A stretch of DNA of 64,000 nucleotides from Sclerotinia nivalis (Eukaryota; Ascomycota; Leotiomycetes; Helotiales; Sclerotiniaceae), in assembly GCA_029531795.1 (NCBI GenBank), contig JAPEIS010000002.1, positions 1,054,001 through 1,118,000 of the forward strand, read 5' to 3'. The first letter of the stretch is position 1. Every line of letters starts with the position of its first letter. Of this stretch, positions 12,101 through 22,681 are shown one piece after another. Under the pieces are notes generated by a model. The model was not told where the DNA came from. It did not search any database and worked only from the letters and a program-made list of their open reading frames with translations. The translations under genes and the position numbers were made by a program.

Positions 12101-12776
12101 AACCATCTCAACGTCCTATTGGGTCATCAATCCTTTTACCTATCAGTATGAAGAACCACGAACAACTACCACACTCAAGGCTTTGGTTATGTCATACACA
12201 AATATGCCTTCTGATGCCTCTGATCCGGCCTATTTAACACATAATCCGTGTTGGCCACAGGTCATGTCATACCGGCTAAACGACCCTGGATACGCATTGT
12301 TTACACAGGATGCATATTACGCACGTACGGCCTACTACATCGACCCGGCCATTTACGAGGACGCGCCTAGTTCAGTATATACCCAAGGTCTAACCCCACC
12401 CACTAGACGTGATCTGTCCCAGATGCCAAATTTTGACGAGGAAGATGGCGTCATTGTTGTAAGAGAGATAAATTCGACACGTCTCCCAACGCCGGAGGAG
12501 ATGGAAAAATATCTTGGGTATACCAAATGCAGCAGTGAAGATTGTCATGAAGAGGTCGCGGAAATTAGGAGTCAGTTCGAAAACTTCAAGTCTGAAGTAA
12601 TTGCCCAGACAAGTATACCTAGAGCAGAACCATCACCGGTAATCGCAACTGCTTCTTCTGATGCACACGCAACGCAACCAACAGCTTTGCTTGCGAGTGC
12701 TAGGTCGCAACCCGGAAGTGGCTATCATTCGCAACCATTAGAGACTACAGCTGCATCCAGAAAAGGAGACAGTTGA
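9112..12776 (+). pseudogene. Chitin-binding/GH18 chitinase (class V, killer-toxin-like type), 5'-truncated and interrupted
   Basis: Reading begins inside a chitin-binding (CBM18-like) module (SRYCGTTDLFC, CQNGC). GH18 follows: GMSIGYYESW, YISVGGWAAGG, the catalytic FDGIDIDWE (DxxDxDxE intact), MTYDIHGTWD and GLGFYGRSF. Exons inferred: to 9335, 9386-9648, 9700-9922, 9972-10366, 10417-10766, 10820-11256, 11305-11335, 11387-11814, 11879-12009, 12070-12776. The Cys-rich middle is followed by a C-terminal region with RDEWPPF and RLIPGSENGG, which resembles NucA/NucB-type domains (tentative). Defects: no start, signal peptide or first half of the binding module; TAG at 10422-10424 where GH18 has the Trp of MAWAIDLD; and stops at 10856, 10859, 10877, 10892 and 10907 in the frame linking the flanking Cys-rich parts. 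The downstream exons are still open, so loss looks recent. Confidence 0.78.
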
Positions 12777-12907
12777 GGAATGTAGATTTGTGTATAGTAG
12801 ATGATAATGAATACTGTGGAATAAGATTTTAATATGCACAACGATTGAGGTCTGAATAGGAGCTCGTCCACTCCATTAAACTAACTGTACCCCGAACATT
12901 GTACCTA

Positions 12908-14070
12908 TCACCGACTACTTTTAATAATTGCTCTCGATCCAGCAGATTCTTCCAAGAACTTTGAGTGTTTTGCCTTTGCTTCTGCCTTTGCTTCCGCTTT
13001 TCCGTCGTACGGGCCAGTGTGCATGAGCTTTTGGGCCACCATCCTAAGCTTTCTATCTTCCTTGTCGAACCTCTGTTTTGCAATTCTGAACTCCTCGACC
13101 CTAAAATCATATGGCCAACCATGTTCAACGAATAATCTTTTCTGTGCAGCTCTCTTGTTATAACCATCGAGCAAGAATTGATCTGCGTCGGGTGTTGGAT
13201 CCACAATATTATACCCATTGGCAATATAATCGACATAACCAGATGGAGGTGCTGGGGGCTCTGATTCCACGTGACGGGATCTTCCATTAGACCATGGCAT
13301 TTCTTTTAAATCTCGGAGGTATTCTATCCATTGATCTAGCATAACTTTTGCAGGGACAGATGGCAAGTCTAGATAAGTGTTTGTGTAGCCTGGTGAATTA
13401 TTAGGCCACTGGATAATGTGTTTTGTGCGAATATCGTAAATTATGGTTCGTCCAAATACACCCGGGGTGGCTTTGCAGGAACCAAGGCGGACAGCCCATG
13501 GTGCAAGATCGTATTCACCTTTCCAGAGGACTTCGCGTGCTTCGGAAACATCATTTAAATAGTTGTAAGGAAGGGTGCCATATGATATTTCATCATCAAT
13601 CTCGAGAAACGGAAGATGTCGGAGAAGAGCAATAACTTCAGGCTCTAATCCAATCGTGACGAGCTCCTCCTTGGGAAGGTTTTGATGAGGAGGCCGCCTG
13701 ATTTCTGATTCTTCAATATATTCCATACAACGAAGAGTTTCATAAACTTGCGTAATGCCATTTATCAACTCTCCGTGTTGTGCTTTGATGAAATCTTCCG
13801 TGAAGACTGCGTCGTTATGATCGGGATCCTGAGACGGGACCTCGCGAGATTGAGAGGTAGGAGATTTCTGCCATGGCACCTCGAATTCAATTTCTGGTTT
13901 CTTACAAGCTTCTTTTAACGAGAGGCATGAAGAGCCTACCAACCTATTAGCAAACAACTCTTGCAATACTAGCGTAGCTCAGACCTACAAACAGGGAATC
14001 CTCCATCACATGTTGCTCCATTTGAAGCACATGTCAAGCACTGTCGAGCGGGGAACTGAACGGAGGCCAT
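12908..14070 (-). CDS. Zn2Cys6-domain protein, two exons
   Basis: CDS complement(join(12908..13935,13989..14070)), about 369 residues. Removing a 53-bp GT..AG intron (13936-13988) joins MASVQFPARQCLTCASNG... to ...CSSCLSLKEAC and creates a perfect C-x2-C-x6-C-x6-C-x2-C-x6-C pattern, the fungal binuclear zinc cluster; this pattern is the main support for the splice. The remainder has no obvious activation domain motif; it is rich in Pro, Trp and charged residues, and the last 60 residues are basic/helical (EDRKLRMVAQKLMHT, then an A/K/E-rich stretch). The first ATG used is 14070; an in-frame upstream ATG would add a hydrophobic stretch. It is convergent with the chitinase. A DNA-binding regulator is likely but the target is unknown. 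Confidence 0.72.
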
Positions 14071-14503
14071 GTTAAACCCAGCGATAATCGTGGCTAGAAA
14101 ACCTATGCTTATCGCTATATATATGGTTCTGAAAGCCTGCATAAGCATGAAAGAATGAGCAAGCGAGATTGTATATATTTGGTCTACAATAACGTGTATT
14201 GACAGCCAGAAGGTAGGCGCGTGTTAACCGAATACACTGGCCAACTGAATGGTCTAAGCCTATTTAAGCGATTTATTGGCAAAATTTCTTTTTCTTCAGG
14301 GGGTATTCCGAAATTTAAGATCCTATCGAAACAGATAAAGATTATGGATTTCACACTTCAGCAATATAGAGCAATAACCACGGATCGTATAGTTTGTCGG
14401 TGTATTGAATTGACAAATGATATCTTCTATACCGTATATGCTTTTCCTATAGTGTTTTTCGGGACAGAAATTAGCATACGCAAAGTTTTATACTGTAATC
14501 TTA

Positions 14504-14734
14504 TCACAAGAGGGTCGTTTTGTGAGGGACCATCATTGATGGGTATGGTAAGGTTACCATATATGTTTTAAACTCGTTCACCATTTGTTGATAAAAACTA
14601 GCTTCAGCATCAACACCGAATTTCAGATCGGACTGAGAATTATAACCTGAATCTTGATCAAGATTGGAATCAGAATCAGAGACAGAACCAGACTCATTAA
14701 CAGTAGTAAGAGATGATCTTCGTCGCTGATTCAT
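14504..14734 (-). CDS. Small hypothetical protein, Ser/Asp-rich
   Basis: A 76-residue reading frame beginning MNQRRRSSLTTVNESG, rich in Ser, Asp and Gln (VSDSDSNLDQDSGYNSQSD). Upstream on the same strand (about 14940-15060) is a CT-rich leader typical of fungal transcription starts, but two short upstream ATGs come first. No family recognised. It may be a real small gene, one exon of a longer gene, or chance. Confidence 0.22.
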   Translation of the reverse strand: MNQRRRSSLTTVNESGSVSDSDSNLDQDSGYNSQSDLKFGVDAEASFYQQMVNEFKTYMVTLPYPSMMVPHKTTLL

Positions 14735-15137
14735 TTTCTTCTTCCTTCTAACCCGTGGTTCATATATCCGTGGTTGTTCTTCCTGACAGAATACACCAGG
14801 CTGTTGTGGTTTGCAGCATTTACAATATATAATAAGGTTATAACTGATATTATCAATGCCTTCAAAGTCGCTTTTGTTTGATTTCCGATGATTCTTGGTC
14901 TGTGGTGATGTAACTTCAATGATATATAACAAGAGCAAGAACTAACAATTCCACGATGAAGTTTGTAGAATAAAAAAGAAAAGAGCGAAGTTTGAAGAAT
15001 TGAAGAGGAGTGAGATAGAGAAATGGAGAAGATGACATAGAGGAATAGCCGGATTAAATACCTTTTGAATACAAGTCTAATGTGGCTGTGACCTACATTT
15101 CATTACGAACTTGTTTTTGGGAATGCCTTCAGTTTTC

Positions 15138-15162
15138 GGGGGGGGGGGGGGGGGGGGGGGGG
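15138..15162 (+). repeat. Poly(G) run of 25
   Basis: Twenty-five consecutive G on the plus strand (poly-C on the minus), bounded by TTC and TGCCC. Very unusual in an AT-rich genome; the true length may be affected by sequencing slippage. Confidence 0.9.
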
Positions 15163-16654
15163 TGCCCAAGAAGGAGACAGAGTGGGTAGGAACAGATTGG
15201 TGGGGAGTTTGAAGAATGTTCATTGTACAGCGTCTGTAAAGCAGCAAGAGCCTAAGCTCGTCAAATTTCTGGCCGTCTGAAAATAGATGGTCAAGCGAAT
15301 GGAAAGGCCGCGTAAAACAGCGGGAGGAAGATTCTGAAAACAGAGTGCAAATCACCAACATCCAATTAATAGTAGTTTGTAACGGGATAGCCGATGCTAA
15401 TGGGATGAGATGAGATGGACGGACATCGATGATGGTAACTTGCAAGAGCCTAGAGGTATAGAGATCAGACTTATCAAAGTTCAAATGTCAAAACTATGCT
15501 AAAGCAATTTATCGGTGAAAATATAGTTGATACAGTAGCTAGCTCATGAGTAGATCTTCGCGAGCTTTGATCTAAATACCTATGTTTTGGAATTTGGATG
15601 GTGTTAAGGCGGTTGTTTGATAAATTGTAAGATTAGATGGAGATTCAATAAAGATACTGGGGAAGTAGATTTATGACTCGACAATGATCATGCTAGTGAT
15701 GCAGATGGAAGTGGATAATATCAAGAATATTAAGGTCAGATGTTACGAAAGTATCAAGATAAGGTTGAAACGAAACGATCGATTTTCTTGACAAGATCAT
15801 TTAAGATCCTGATAACTATGCGAGAGCAATTGGCCTGAACCTTGAGAGTTGGGGACCCGACTTGATTTTGTTTCTTGTTTCATTATCTTTTCTTGGGGGA
15901 AGGATTGGGATGCTAGCTAGTTAGGTATGCTTCCAGAAAACTCCAGGAAGTATTGATCTTGGTTGGTATATTGGGTTGCATATTCCCTTTTTCCAAGATA
16001 TTACCAATACGGGGAGGGGATCCTTGAGGATATCTATTAATATATTCTGTATAGAGTACACATCAGAGACATCAACCGTGGCGATAATCATTGATCAGAA
16101 GGGTGTTGTGGCGGTAAGATAGGATTCAAGGCTCGAGGTTAACCTAGTAAACATAAAGCCCCTGAACCAAGCGTACGTTAGTTTTTGGAACGGTCCCTGT
16201 AAATGATACTCTAAGCCTTCAAGATCTCTGGCTGCACCTTATCCTAGCATTACCAGGAGGTTCCACTCCAAATTTGGGTAGCATGACTTATCGCGATCAC
16301 CGAGGAAAGGCACAAATTGGGAACGATGCAGTAATCTTTATATACCCTTTCCTTGAATTTGGTCAAATACAGTTCAATCGATAATATACGAAAAGAGGCT
16401 GTATTGAAAATAGAATCAGGAAGGAAAGAAGATATCGATATACACTCAATTTGCATTTGCATCCTTCAGAAAAAGCACAGTGTGCTAGGTAAGCAAAGCG
16501 AAAAGTTTCCCAGCTGATAAATCAATGAGATCAGATCGTAACAGGATTCGGAAAAATGTTCAAATTGTCTGTGTTAATAAGATTATTATGAAACAATACC
16601 TTTCCTATATGATCTTCTCTGCCTGATACAACCAATAATCACAATCAATAACTC

Positions 16655-16695
16655 CAAGTCTCAAGTCTCAAGTCTCAAGTCTCAGGTCTCAGGTC
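16655..16695 (+). repeat. Tandem heptamer repeat CAAGTCT/CAGGTCT
   Basis: Four CAAGTCT units followed by nearly two CAGGTCT units, about 380 bp before the start codon of the phosducin-like gene. It is probably in its promoter or leader. Confidence 0.85.
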
Positions 16696-17073
16696 ATACC
16701 CAGCGACCCAACCAATTTTCCCCAGGCTTTTCCCTGCCAAGAGGTCCTTGCACAAGGAATCTCTAACCAGCCAACTGTACTACCAAATTTCAGCTTAACC
16801 CAGCCTACCCAGCATTACCACAACGCACATCCTACATCATCAGCGCAAAAGGTTAAACAGAGCGAAAATAAATCTGTGTCCTCGAAAATAAACACGCGTT
16901 ATCGTCTCAAATTTGACAAGGAATCACCCGCTCTTACAGGGTCAATCCATACCACCCACGCCTTACCTTTCCACGCGATCCTTCCATCCTTCAAGCGCCC
17001 AAGCATTCCACCAACCTTCCCACAACACTACAAGACCTCGTGGCTCCCTTGCTTTCCTATAAAGACTTTCAAG

Positions 17074-18029
17074 ATGGCCGGAAAAACCGCTGCGCAAGAA
17101 GAATTCGATACCATCATAGCGAAAGCATCCGCGAGGGAAAATTACGAACATCCAGACGACGAGAGAGATTATAGTTTCGATAGGGAAAATAGTGATCTAG
17201 ACGAGGAAGAAGAGCATCACAATCGAAATATTGAGGAAAATATGAAAATGCCATTGTTTGATCGGTCGAATTCGGGAGGAATGACGGGATTGAGCGAACC
17301 GTTGCGGTTGCCGCATCGAGATTTTGATAATGGGAGGTCCACCGGGGTTAAGGGGGTGATTGCTGATGCGAGGAGTTTTGAAGAGGCGAGGAAGACGGGC
17401 GGTTGGAGAAATAAGTTGAGGGGGAATGGAATGGGGAATTCGATTACGAAGGAGGGTAGGAGGTCGAGGTCGGCTTCGGGTTCGGGTTCGGGTTCGGGTT
17501 CGGAGGGGGGGCTGAGTGGTGATGAGGAGTTTTTGGAGAGGTGGAGACAGCAGAGACGAGTGGAGTTGCAGAGTGAAGGGAAGGATGTTAGGAATAGGAG
17601 GACGAGTCCTAGTGTGAGGAGATATGGAAGATTTGATGAGGTGGATGCTCTTGGGTATCTTGACGCTATTGAAAAAGTGGGAAGAGAAACCATCGTTGTT
17701 GTTTTCGTTTATGATCCTGAGGTTCGTTTTCTTTCTATCGTCCCTCCTCTATTCTCACACATATACTAACAAAACTACAGTGTGACGTCTCCCAAGTAAT
17801 CAATTCAGCACTCCTCCCACTCGTCACCGCAAACCCTACAGTCCACTTCGTACGCGTACATTACGAAGATGTAGAATTTGATAATGCGGGTGTGCCTGCT
17901 ATTCTAGCGTATAAAAATCAAGGAGATCTTTTCGCCAATCTAACGTATATTATTGATCAGATTCCTGATGATACGATATTTGATACGAAAGCTTTGGAGG
18001 ATGTTTTGGTTAGACATCAGATTCTGTGA
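17074..18029 (+). CDS. Phosducin-like protein
   Basis: CDS join(17074..17721,17781..18027 plus stop), 298 residues. The start MAGKTAAQEEFDTIIAKA is preferred over upstream in-frame codons because the acidic N-terminus (DERDYSFDRENSDLDEEEE) that follows is typical. A Ser/Gly-rich linker (about residues 130-150) leads to helices and then a thioredoxin-fold domain (YLDAIEKVGRETIVVVFVYDPECD...GVPAILAYKNQGDLFANLTYI). The intron has donor GTTCGT and ends CTACAG. In fungi such proteins are cytosolic co-chaperones for G-protein beta/gamma assembly and CCT (BDM-1 of Cryphonectria, PhnA of Aspergillus). The fold and order match; which phosducin subfamily it belongs to is less certain. Confidence 0.82.
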
Positions 18030-19443
18030 TGGATGGGTGGCTAGTGGTCATTTAAGTGGAAATGATCATTGGAGGATACCTTCGTTCGTTTCTTGTATCT
18101 ATACCTATTTATGAGGTTGAGAGGATATATGTCGGCACATGGTGTATTGACATTCATGGGCTTTACTTCATGGGCATGGATTGTTGCACTACATGCATTA
18201 CATTCATTGCAAAAGCAGAGAGCCTCCATGCAGTTCTTCTACTTCGCCACTCCACTTCAACATCTCTCATTGTAGACGAAGGAAGCAAGACATCGGGATT
18301 CAAGATTGTGATGAAGATCTCACTCCTCGGAGGAAACAAGAGAGATTAATACCCATACATGTATGAATAGACGAGAAGACAGGTTATGGGATGGAATGAA
18401 TTTGAATGGATGGATGGCGTTTTGGATGGGAGCGGGAGCGGAAGGAACATCACTTGTTCTTCCTGGCGTGTTTACTTGGTTCTACTTGACTGGGTTTTGA
18501 GGACCGGTTGCGAACTGCTTCGCATTGAAGGGTGCATTGATTGATTGGGATTCTTTCTTGGGGTCTTTTTAATATACCTGGGTTTGGTAGCGTTACACTA
18601 TTATATCCTGCTTTATATCCTGTTTTATATTCATATTTGTATTTTGTATTCTATATTTATATTAGAGTGTATTAGAATACAATAAATCATCGTGGATTAT
18701 ATCTTATATCTCATATCCCACATCTCACTATATCATTCTCACATGTGTATGATTTTCGAGTCGGGGTTTATTCTTACAATTACATACTTTATACTCAAGT
18801 ATCTGTACTCTAAATACAAACACATATGACTTCTCTTGCCAGATGCGCCATCAGCGAGCAAGCAACTCGGAATCTTTATTTCCCGGGGAAGGGAACAATA
18901 TTTTTTGATGGATGTCGTTACTAGGTAGCTAGGTAGCTGTTTACTCGTTTTTCATAAAGTTTTTACGGACCATCGGGGTTTCTTTTTTTTGTTTTGTTTT
19001 CTTTTCTTTTATTTTTTTGGGTGCTGGAGGTCGAGATATTGTATTATATTATATTGTATTGATGTGGTATGGTATAGTATAATGAAATTAAAATAGTAGG
19101 AGAAATGGGATAAAGAGTAAAGCAAAGCGCAAGAGGTAGAGGCAGAAGTAGTGGAATATGAAAACATAGAGGTTTTTTCTTTTTTTCTTACTTTGTGGGC
19201 TTATGTTGTGCTTTTATTTGTATGTTGTGCTAGAAACTTTTGATGCTATGATATGCCAGATATAGAGAGGTTGCTATGCTGTACATATGTATAGGGATTT
19301 CCTCTCCTTTTTTGTTTTGTTTGGCGGAGCCTTCCCTCGCCCCAAAAGAAAAACTCTCTCCACACCTCCCTTCATATGCAGTTTTCTTCCCCCAGTATTT
19401 GAGTTTTGAAATGAAATGAAATAGATTAGGCTTATGCTCTGGC
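18030..19443. other. Intergenic region between convergent genes
   Basis: 3' regions of the phosducin-like and decarboxylase genes. It is AT-rich with T-rich tracts (18985-19020, 19170-19190). Small open frames at 18056-18366 have no start context or family features. No gene seen. Confidence 0.6.
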
Positions 19444-20972
19444 TCACACCGAAGCAGGCAAATCCAATCCAAAAATTCGAATGGCATTACCCCCCAAAAC
19501 AGCCTTTTCTTCCTCGCTACCCGCACCACAAGCACTTCTAATAGCATCCATATTCATCGAAACACTGAGCCATTTCTTACCTTCTTCACCCTCAACCTCC
19601 TCTTCCTCATCCAACGGCGGAAAAAAAGGCGCATCAGTTCCAAACATAACCCTCTCGACTCCACTAGCCCCCACCGCCCCCTTAACTCCCACATCCCCGT
19701 AAACTACTGCATCCAACCAGATATTGGTTTTTAAAATCTCCCAGATGGTTTTTCGCTCTCCTCCATTTATATCTTTTAATTTCCCTTCGGATTTTAGATG
19801 TGCATCGTGGAGTATACAACTCTCGATTCTGCCAGCCAAGAACGGAAGAGTACCTCCGCTATGCGCGAGTAGGACTTGTAATGTGGGCACGAGGGAAAAT
19901 ACAGAAGAGAGAATCATGCGTGTTACGGCAATGGTTGTTTCCATAGGAAAACCAAGGGCAAGGGGTAAAACGTGTCCGTAATCATTTCCTCGGGGACCGA
20001 AAACGGATGTTGGGAGACCGTAGTGTGGGTGCAGGAATATGGGGAGATTGGCGTTGGCTAATGCATGGAAAATGGGGAGGAGAGATGGATCATCAAGCCC
20101 GGAACCGAGACCGGTAGTTCCGAGAATTATACCCCGACAATGAGGAAGGGTTTTCAGGTGCGTGATGGATTCGAGGATGGATTCTGGGGGAGCGGATAGA
20201 GGGAGGGTACCGAAGAAATAGAGACGGGTTGGGTAGAGGGTGCAGAGGTCGTTTATTTCAGTGTTGATTTCGAGGGCGGTTTGGAGGGCGGTGGAGGGGG
20301 GGAGCCAGTCGAGCCAGGGGTTTGCGAGGGAAATTATGGAGGTGGTGATGGAGTGGGCGTTCATGAAAGCAATTTTTTCGGTTATGTCGTAGCTAGAGAG
20401 ATTTGGGATTAGTTTGGATGTTTAGGAGCTTGATAGGGCTCGTGCTGGAAGGTAGGTAGGTAGGTGGGTAGGGAGGGAGACAGTGAGACTTTTTGGAGAG
20501 TTTCTGTTGTCCTCACTCCCGCGAAATATAAAGGGAATCGATGGTTCGTGTAAGAGATAGTCCCAAGGCCTTGAACTTTCATCTCCCTTGAACTATGTAC
20601 CTGGATATGTCATCCGAGAGACAGATCACTAGATCCTCAGTCTTAACAGTTCCTCTTCCATCACAACATATTCATTCCTAATTCATCATTCCCCATTATT
20701 CAACCCCCCCCTTTTCACCGACTCTACAATAAAACATTCCTAAAAACATAAAACAAGAAAATAACGACATACTACTCAGCTCCAATCGGTCTCCCCCGAC
20801 TCGTACTAGGCGTATCCTCCGCCGGTAAAATAACCAATCGATGTTCTTTCGCCGGAGGAAATTGCCTGATATAAGGGATTTCATGGCGTGATTTGAGGAG
20901 GGATATGTAGGATGGTGGGTAGATGTGTGTGTGAATATCTACTATTGGGGTTTGGGGCGGAGCTGAGGACAT
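19444..20972 (-). CDS. Isoorotate (uracil-5-carboxylate) decarboxylase, amidohydrolase family
   Basis: CDS complement(join(19444..20392,20776..20972)), 381 residues. It decarboxylates 5-carboxyuracil to uracil, the last step of fungal thymine salvage. It has the ACMSD-like fold signatures in order: metal ligands in VDIHTHIYPPSY (H14, H16), ISLANPWLD, FLHPHYGLP (H187), EYGHVLPLALGFPMETTIA-like block, LLAHSGGTLPFLAGR (H243) and MFGTDAPFFPP (D319). Length and these blocks agree with characterised isoorotate decarboxylases of Cordyceps and Neurospora as I remember them. The 383-bp intron (20393-20775) is long for this genome but gives a seamless GRPIGAD-YDITEKIAF junction. It is divergent from thymine-7-hydroxylase. 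A related ACMSD-family decarboxylase is the main alternative. Confidence 0.85.
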
Positions 20973-21530
20973 TTTGACTTGGTGAGGGATGAACGACGAG
21001 GGGGAAATGTAGGGGAATTCTGTAGAAGAGAACTTGTATTCAGAGAACTTGTAAGGAGAAGAGTTCCAAGGTACGAAAGAACTTCAATCTTAACACGCAA
21101 TGAATTTACTTAAATCACTCGATCAAATTTCGAGCATAGTATTCAGTATGTAATATGTAATAAAATGTACAACCATGCACAAAAAGATAGCCAAAGATCA
21201 CACCTACCCCGCACTAGTAACCCCCCCTAGTTCGTGTAACCCCACCATATATCAAAACATCCCTATCTCTTATCAATTATCGGAAATGCTTATCATAACT
21301 TTCCCCTCTTGTATCATTTACCTGCCTTTTCGAGGAAAGATATTGTCGTACCTGTATACTCTATCTGGCTAAATGCGGAGAGCGGCTTTGGCCGTGTGCG
21401 GCGATTGATATTCATGGATAAGGGGATGAATATATACATTCCTGAACTACTCAAGACAAGCTTGCGTATCTAGTATATTTGGATTTCTCGACGACGATAT
21501 TTGTGATTTTAAAGAGGAATATCAGACAAA
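20973..21530. promoter_or_regulatory. Shared divergent promoter of the thymine salvage pair
   Basis: 558 bp between the start codons of the decarboxylase (minus) and the hydroxylase (plus). No open gene inside. The arrangement suggests co-regulation; no specific factor site could be named with confidence. Confidence 0.55.
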
Positions 21531-22681
21531 ATGTCAATAGAAGTAGCGAAGGCTGTTGATGCCGATAATCTCGTCATTCCTGTAATGCCCCCTTCATTTT
21601 ATTCCATGATCCTCCCTTCATCTTATCCCATCTAATAATCAACCTCCTGTTCATCCCATCGCAAACTAACCTTTGTCTCACTCACCAGATAATAAACTTC
21701 TCCCGCTTCCTAACCGGTACACCCACCCAACGTCTCCAAACCGCACAGTCCATCCTCCACGGTTTCCGCACAGCAGGATTCATCTACCTATCCCACCACC
21801 CCATTCCCCCACCCACCCTCTCACACACCTTTTCCGTATCCGCCAAATTCTTCGCCCGTCCCTCCTCACAAAAAGATCCTCTAGCCTGGACGACTCCCCT
21901 CGCCAATCGCGGCTACGTAGCACACGGCCGCGAAAAAACCACAACACTTACGGATAAAAAAGCAGTTGCGGAACTAAAAGCCCAAGCACCCGATTTAAAA
22001 GAGAGTTTTGAGATAGGGAGAGAAGGTCAAGAAGAATTACCTAATAATTGGCCTCCTATTATTCCTGAAGATGGAGATGCAAAGGAGTTCAAAGAGACGA
22101 TGTTAAAATTTCATGATTTGTGCAAGGATCTTCATATTAATGTTATGCGAGCTATTGCTCTTGGAATGTCGTTGCCGGAATCATATTTTGATGGGTTTAC
22201 TAGTGCAGGGGATAATACGTTACGGTTGTTACATTATCCTCCTGCGAATGCAAGTGTGTTTAAGGAAAATAAGTTGCAAGTTAGGGCAGGGGAACATACG
22301 GATTATGGGAGTATTACTTTACTTTTTCAAGATGATAGGGGAGGTTTGCAAGTAAAGAGTCCAAAGGGAACATTTGTGGATGCAACGCCTGTAGAGGGTA
22401 CAGTGGTGGTCAATGCGGGGGATCTGTTGGCGAGATGGAGTAATGATTTTATTAAGAGTACTTTGCATAGGGTTGTGGAACCTCCTCCTAAGGAAGGTCA
22501 GGAAATCAAGGAGGACGGTGTCTACCCGGCAAGATATAGTATAGCGTATTTCTGCAACCCGAATTTTGATCGTATGATTGAGGCGATTGAGGGGACGTAT
22601 GGAGGTGAATTGGGGGAGAAAAAATATGAGGGGATTAATTCCGGTGAGTATTTGGTGCAGAGGTTGGCTGCTACTTATTAG
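21531..22681 (+). CDS. Thymine-7-hydroxylase (2-oxoglutarate/Fe(II) dioxygenase)
   Basis: CDS join(21531..21581,21689..22681), 347 residues. It oxidises the methyl group of thymine in three steps to 5-carboxyuracil, using Fe(II), O2 and 2-oxoglutarate. The iron ligands are visible: H220 and D222 in AGEHTDYGSITLLFQDDRGG, and H277 in STLHRVVEPP; R299 in ARYSIAYFCNP binds the co-substrate. The C-terminus KYEGINSGEYLVQRLAATY is highly characteristic of the Neurospora enzyme as I remember it. The 107-bp intron ends CTCACCAG and restores the N-terminal block TAQSILHGFRTAGFIYLSHHP-like. It is divergent from isoorotate decarboxylase, which uses its product. Confidence 0.9.

Larger units (their letters stand above)
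14735..17073. other. Non-coding stretch upstream of the phosducin-like gene
   Basis: No supportable gene. It holds a 25-bp G homopolymer (15138-15162) and a heptamer tandem repeat (16655-16695). The last 400 bp are pyrimidine- and A-rich leader DNA for the downstream gene. The reading frames here are short, lack family motifs, and one is only a translation of the G run into proline. Confidence 0.6.

Noticed and set aside
14221..14571. 116-codon plus-strand frame
   Set aside because: AT-rich, no start context, no motifs; overlaps the possible small minus-strand gene.
15077..15484. 135-codon minus-strand open frame with polyproline
   Set aside because: Its proline tract is only the translated 25-base G run; no other protein-like features.
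17217..17693. 158-codon minus-strand open frame with Pro-Glu repeats
   Set aside because: Antisense of the Ser/Gly-rich linker of the phosducin-like gene.
18056..18366. Overlapping plus-strand small open frames
   Set aside because: Lie in the 3' region of the phosducin-like gene in two frames without motifs.
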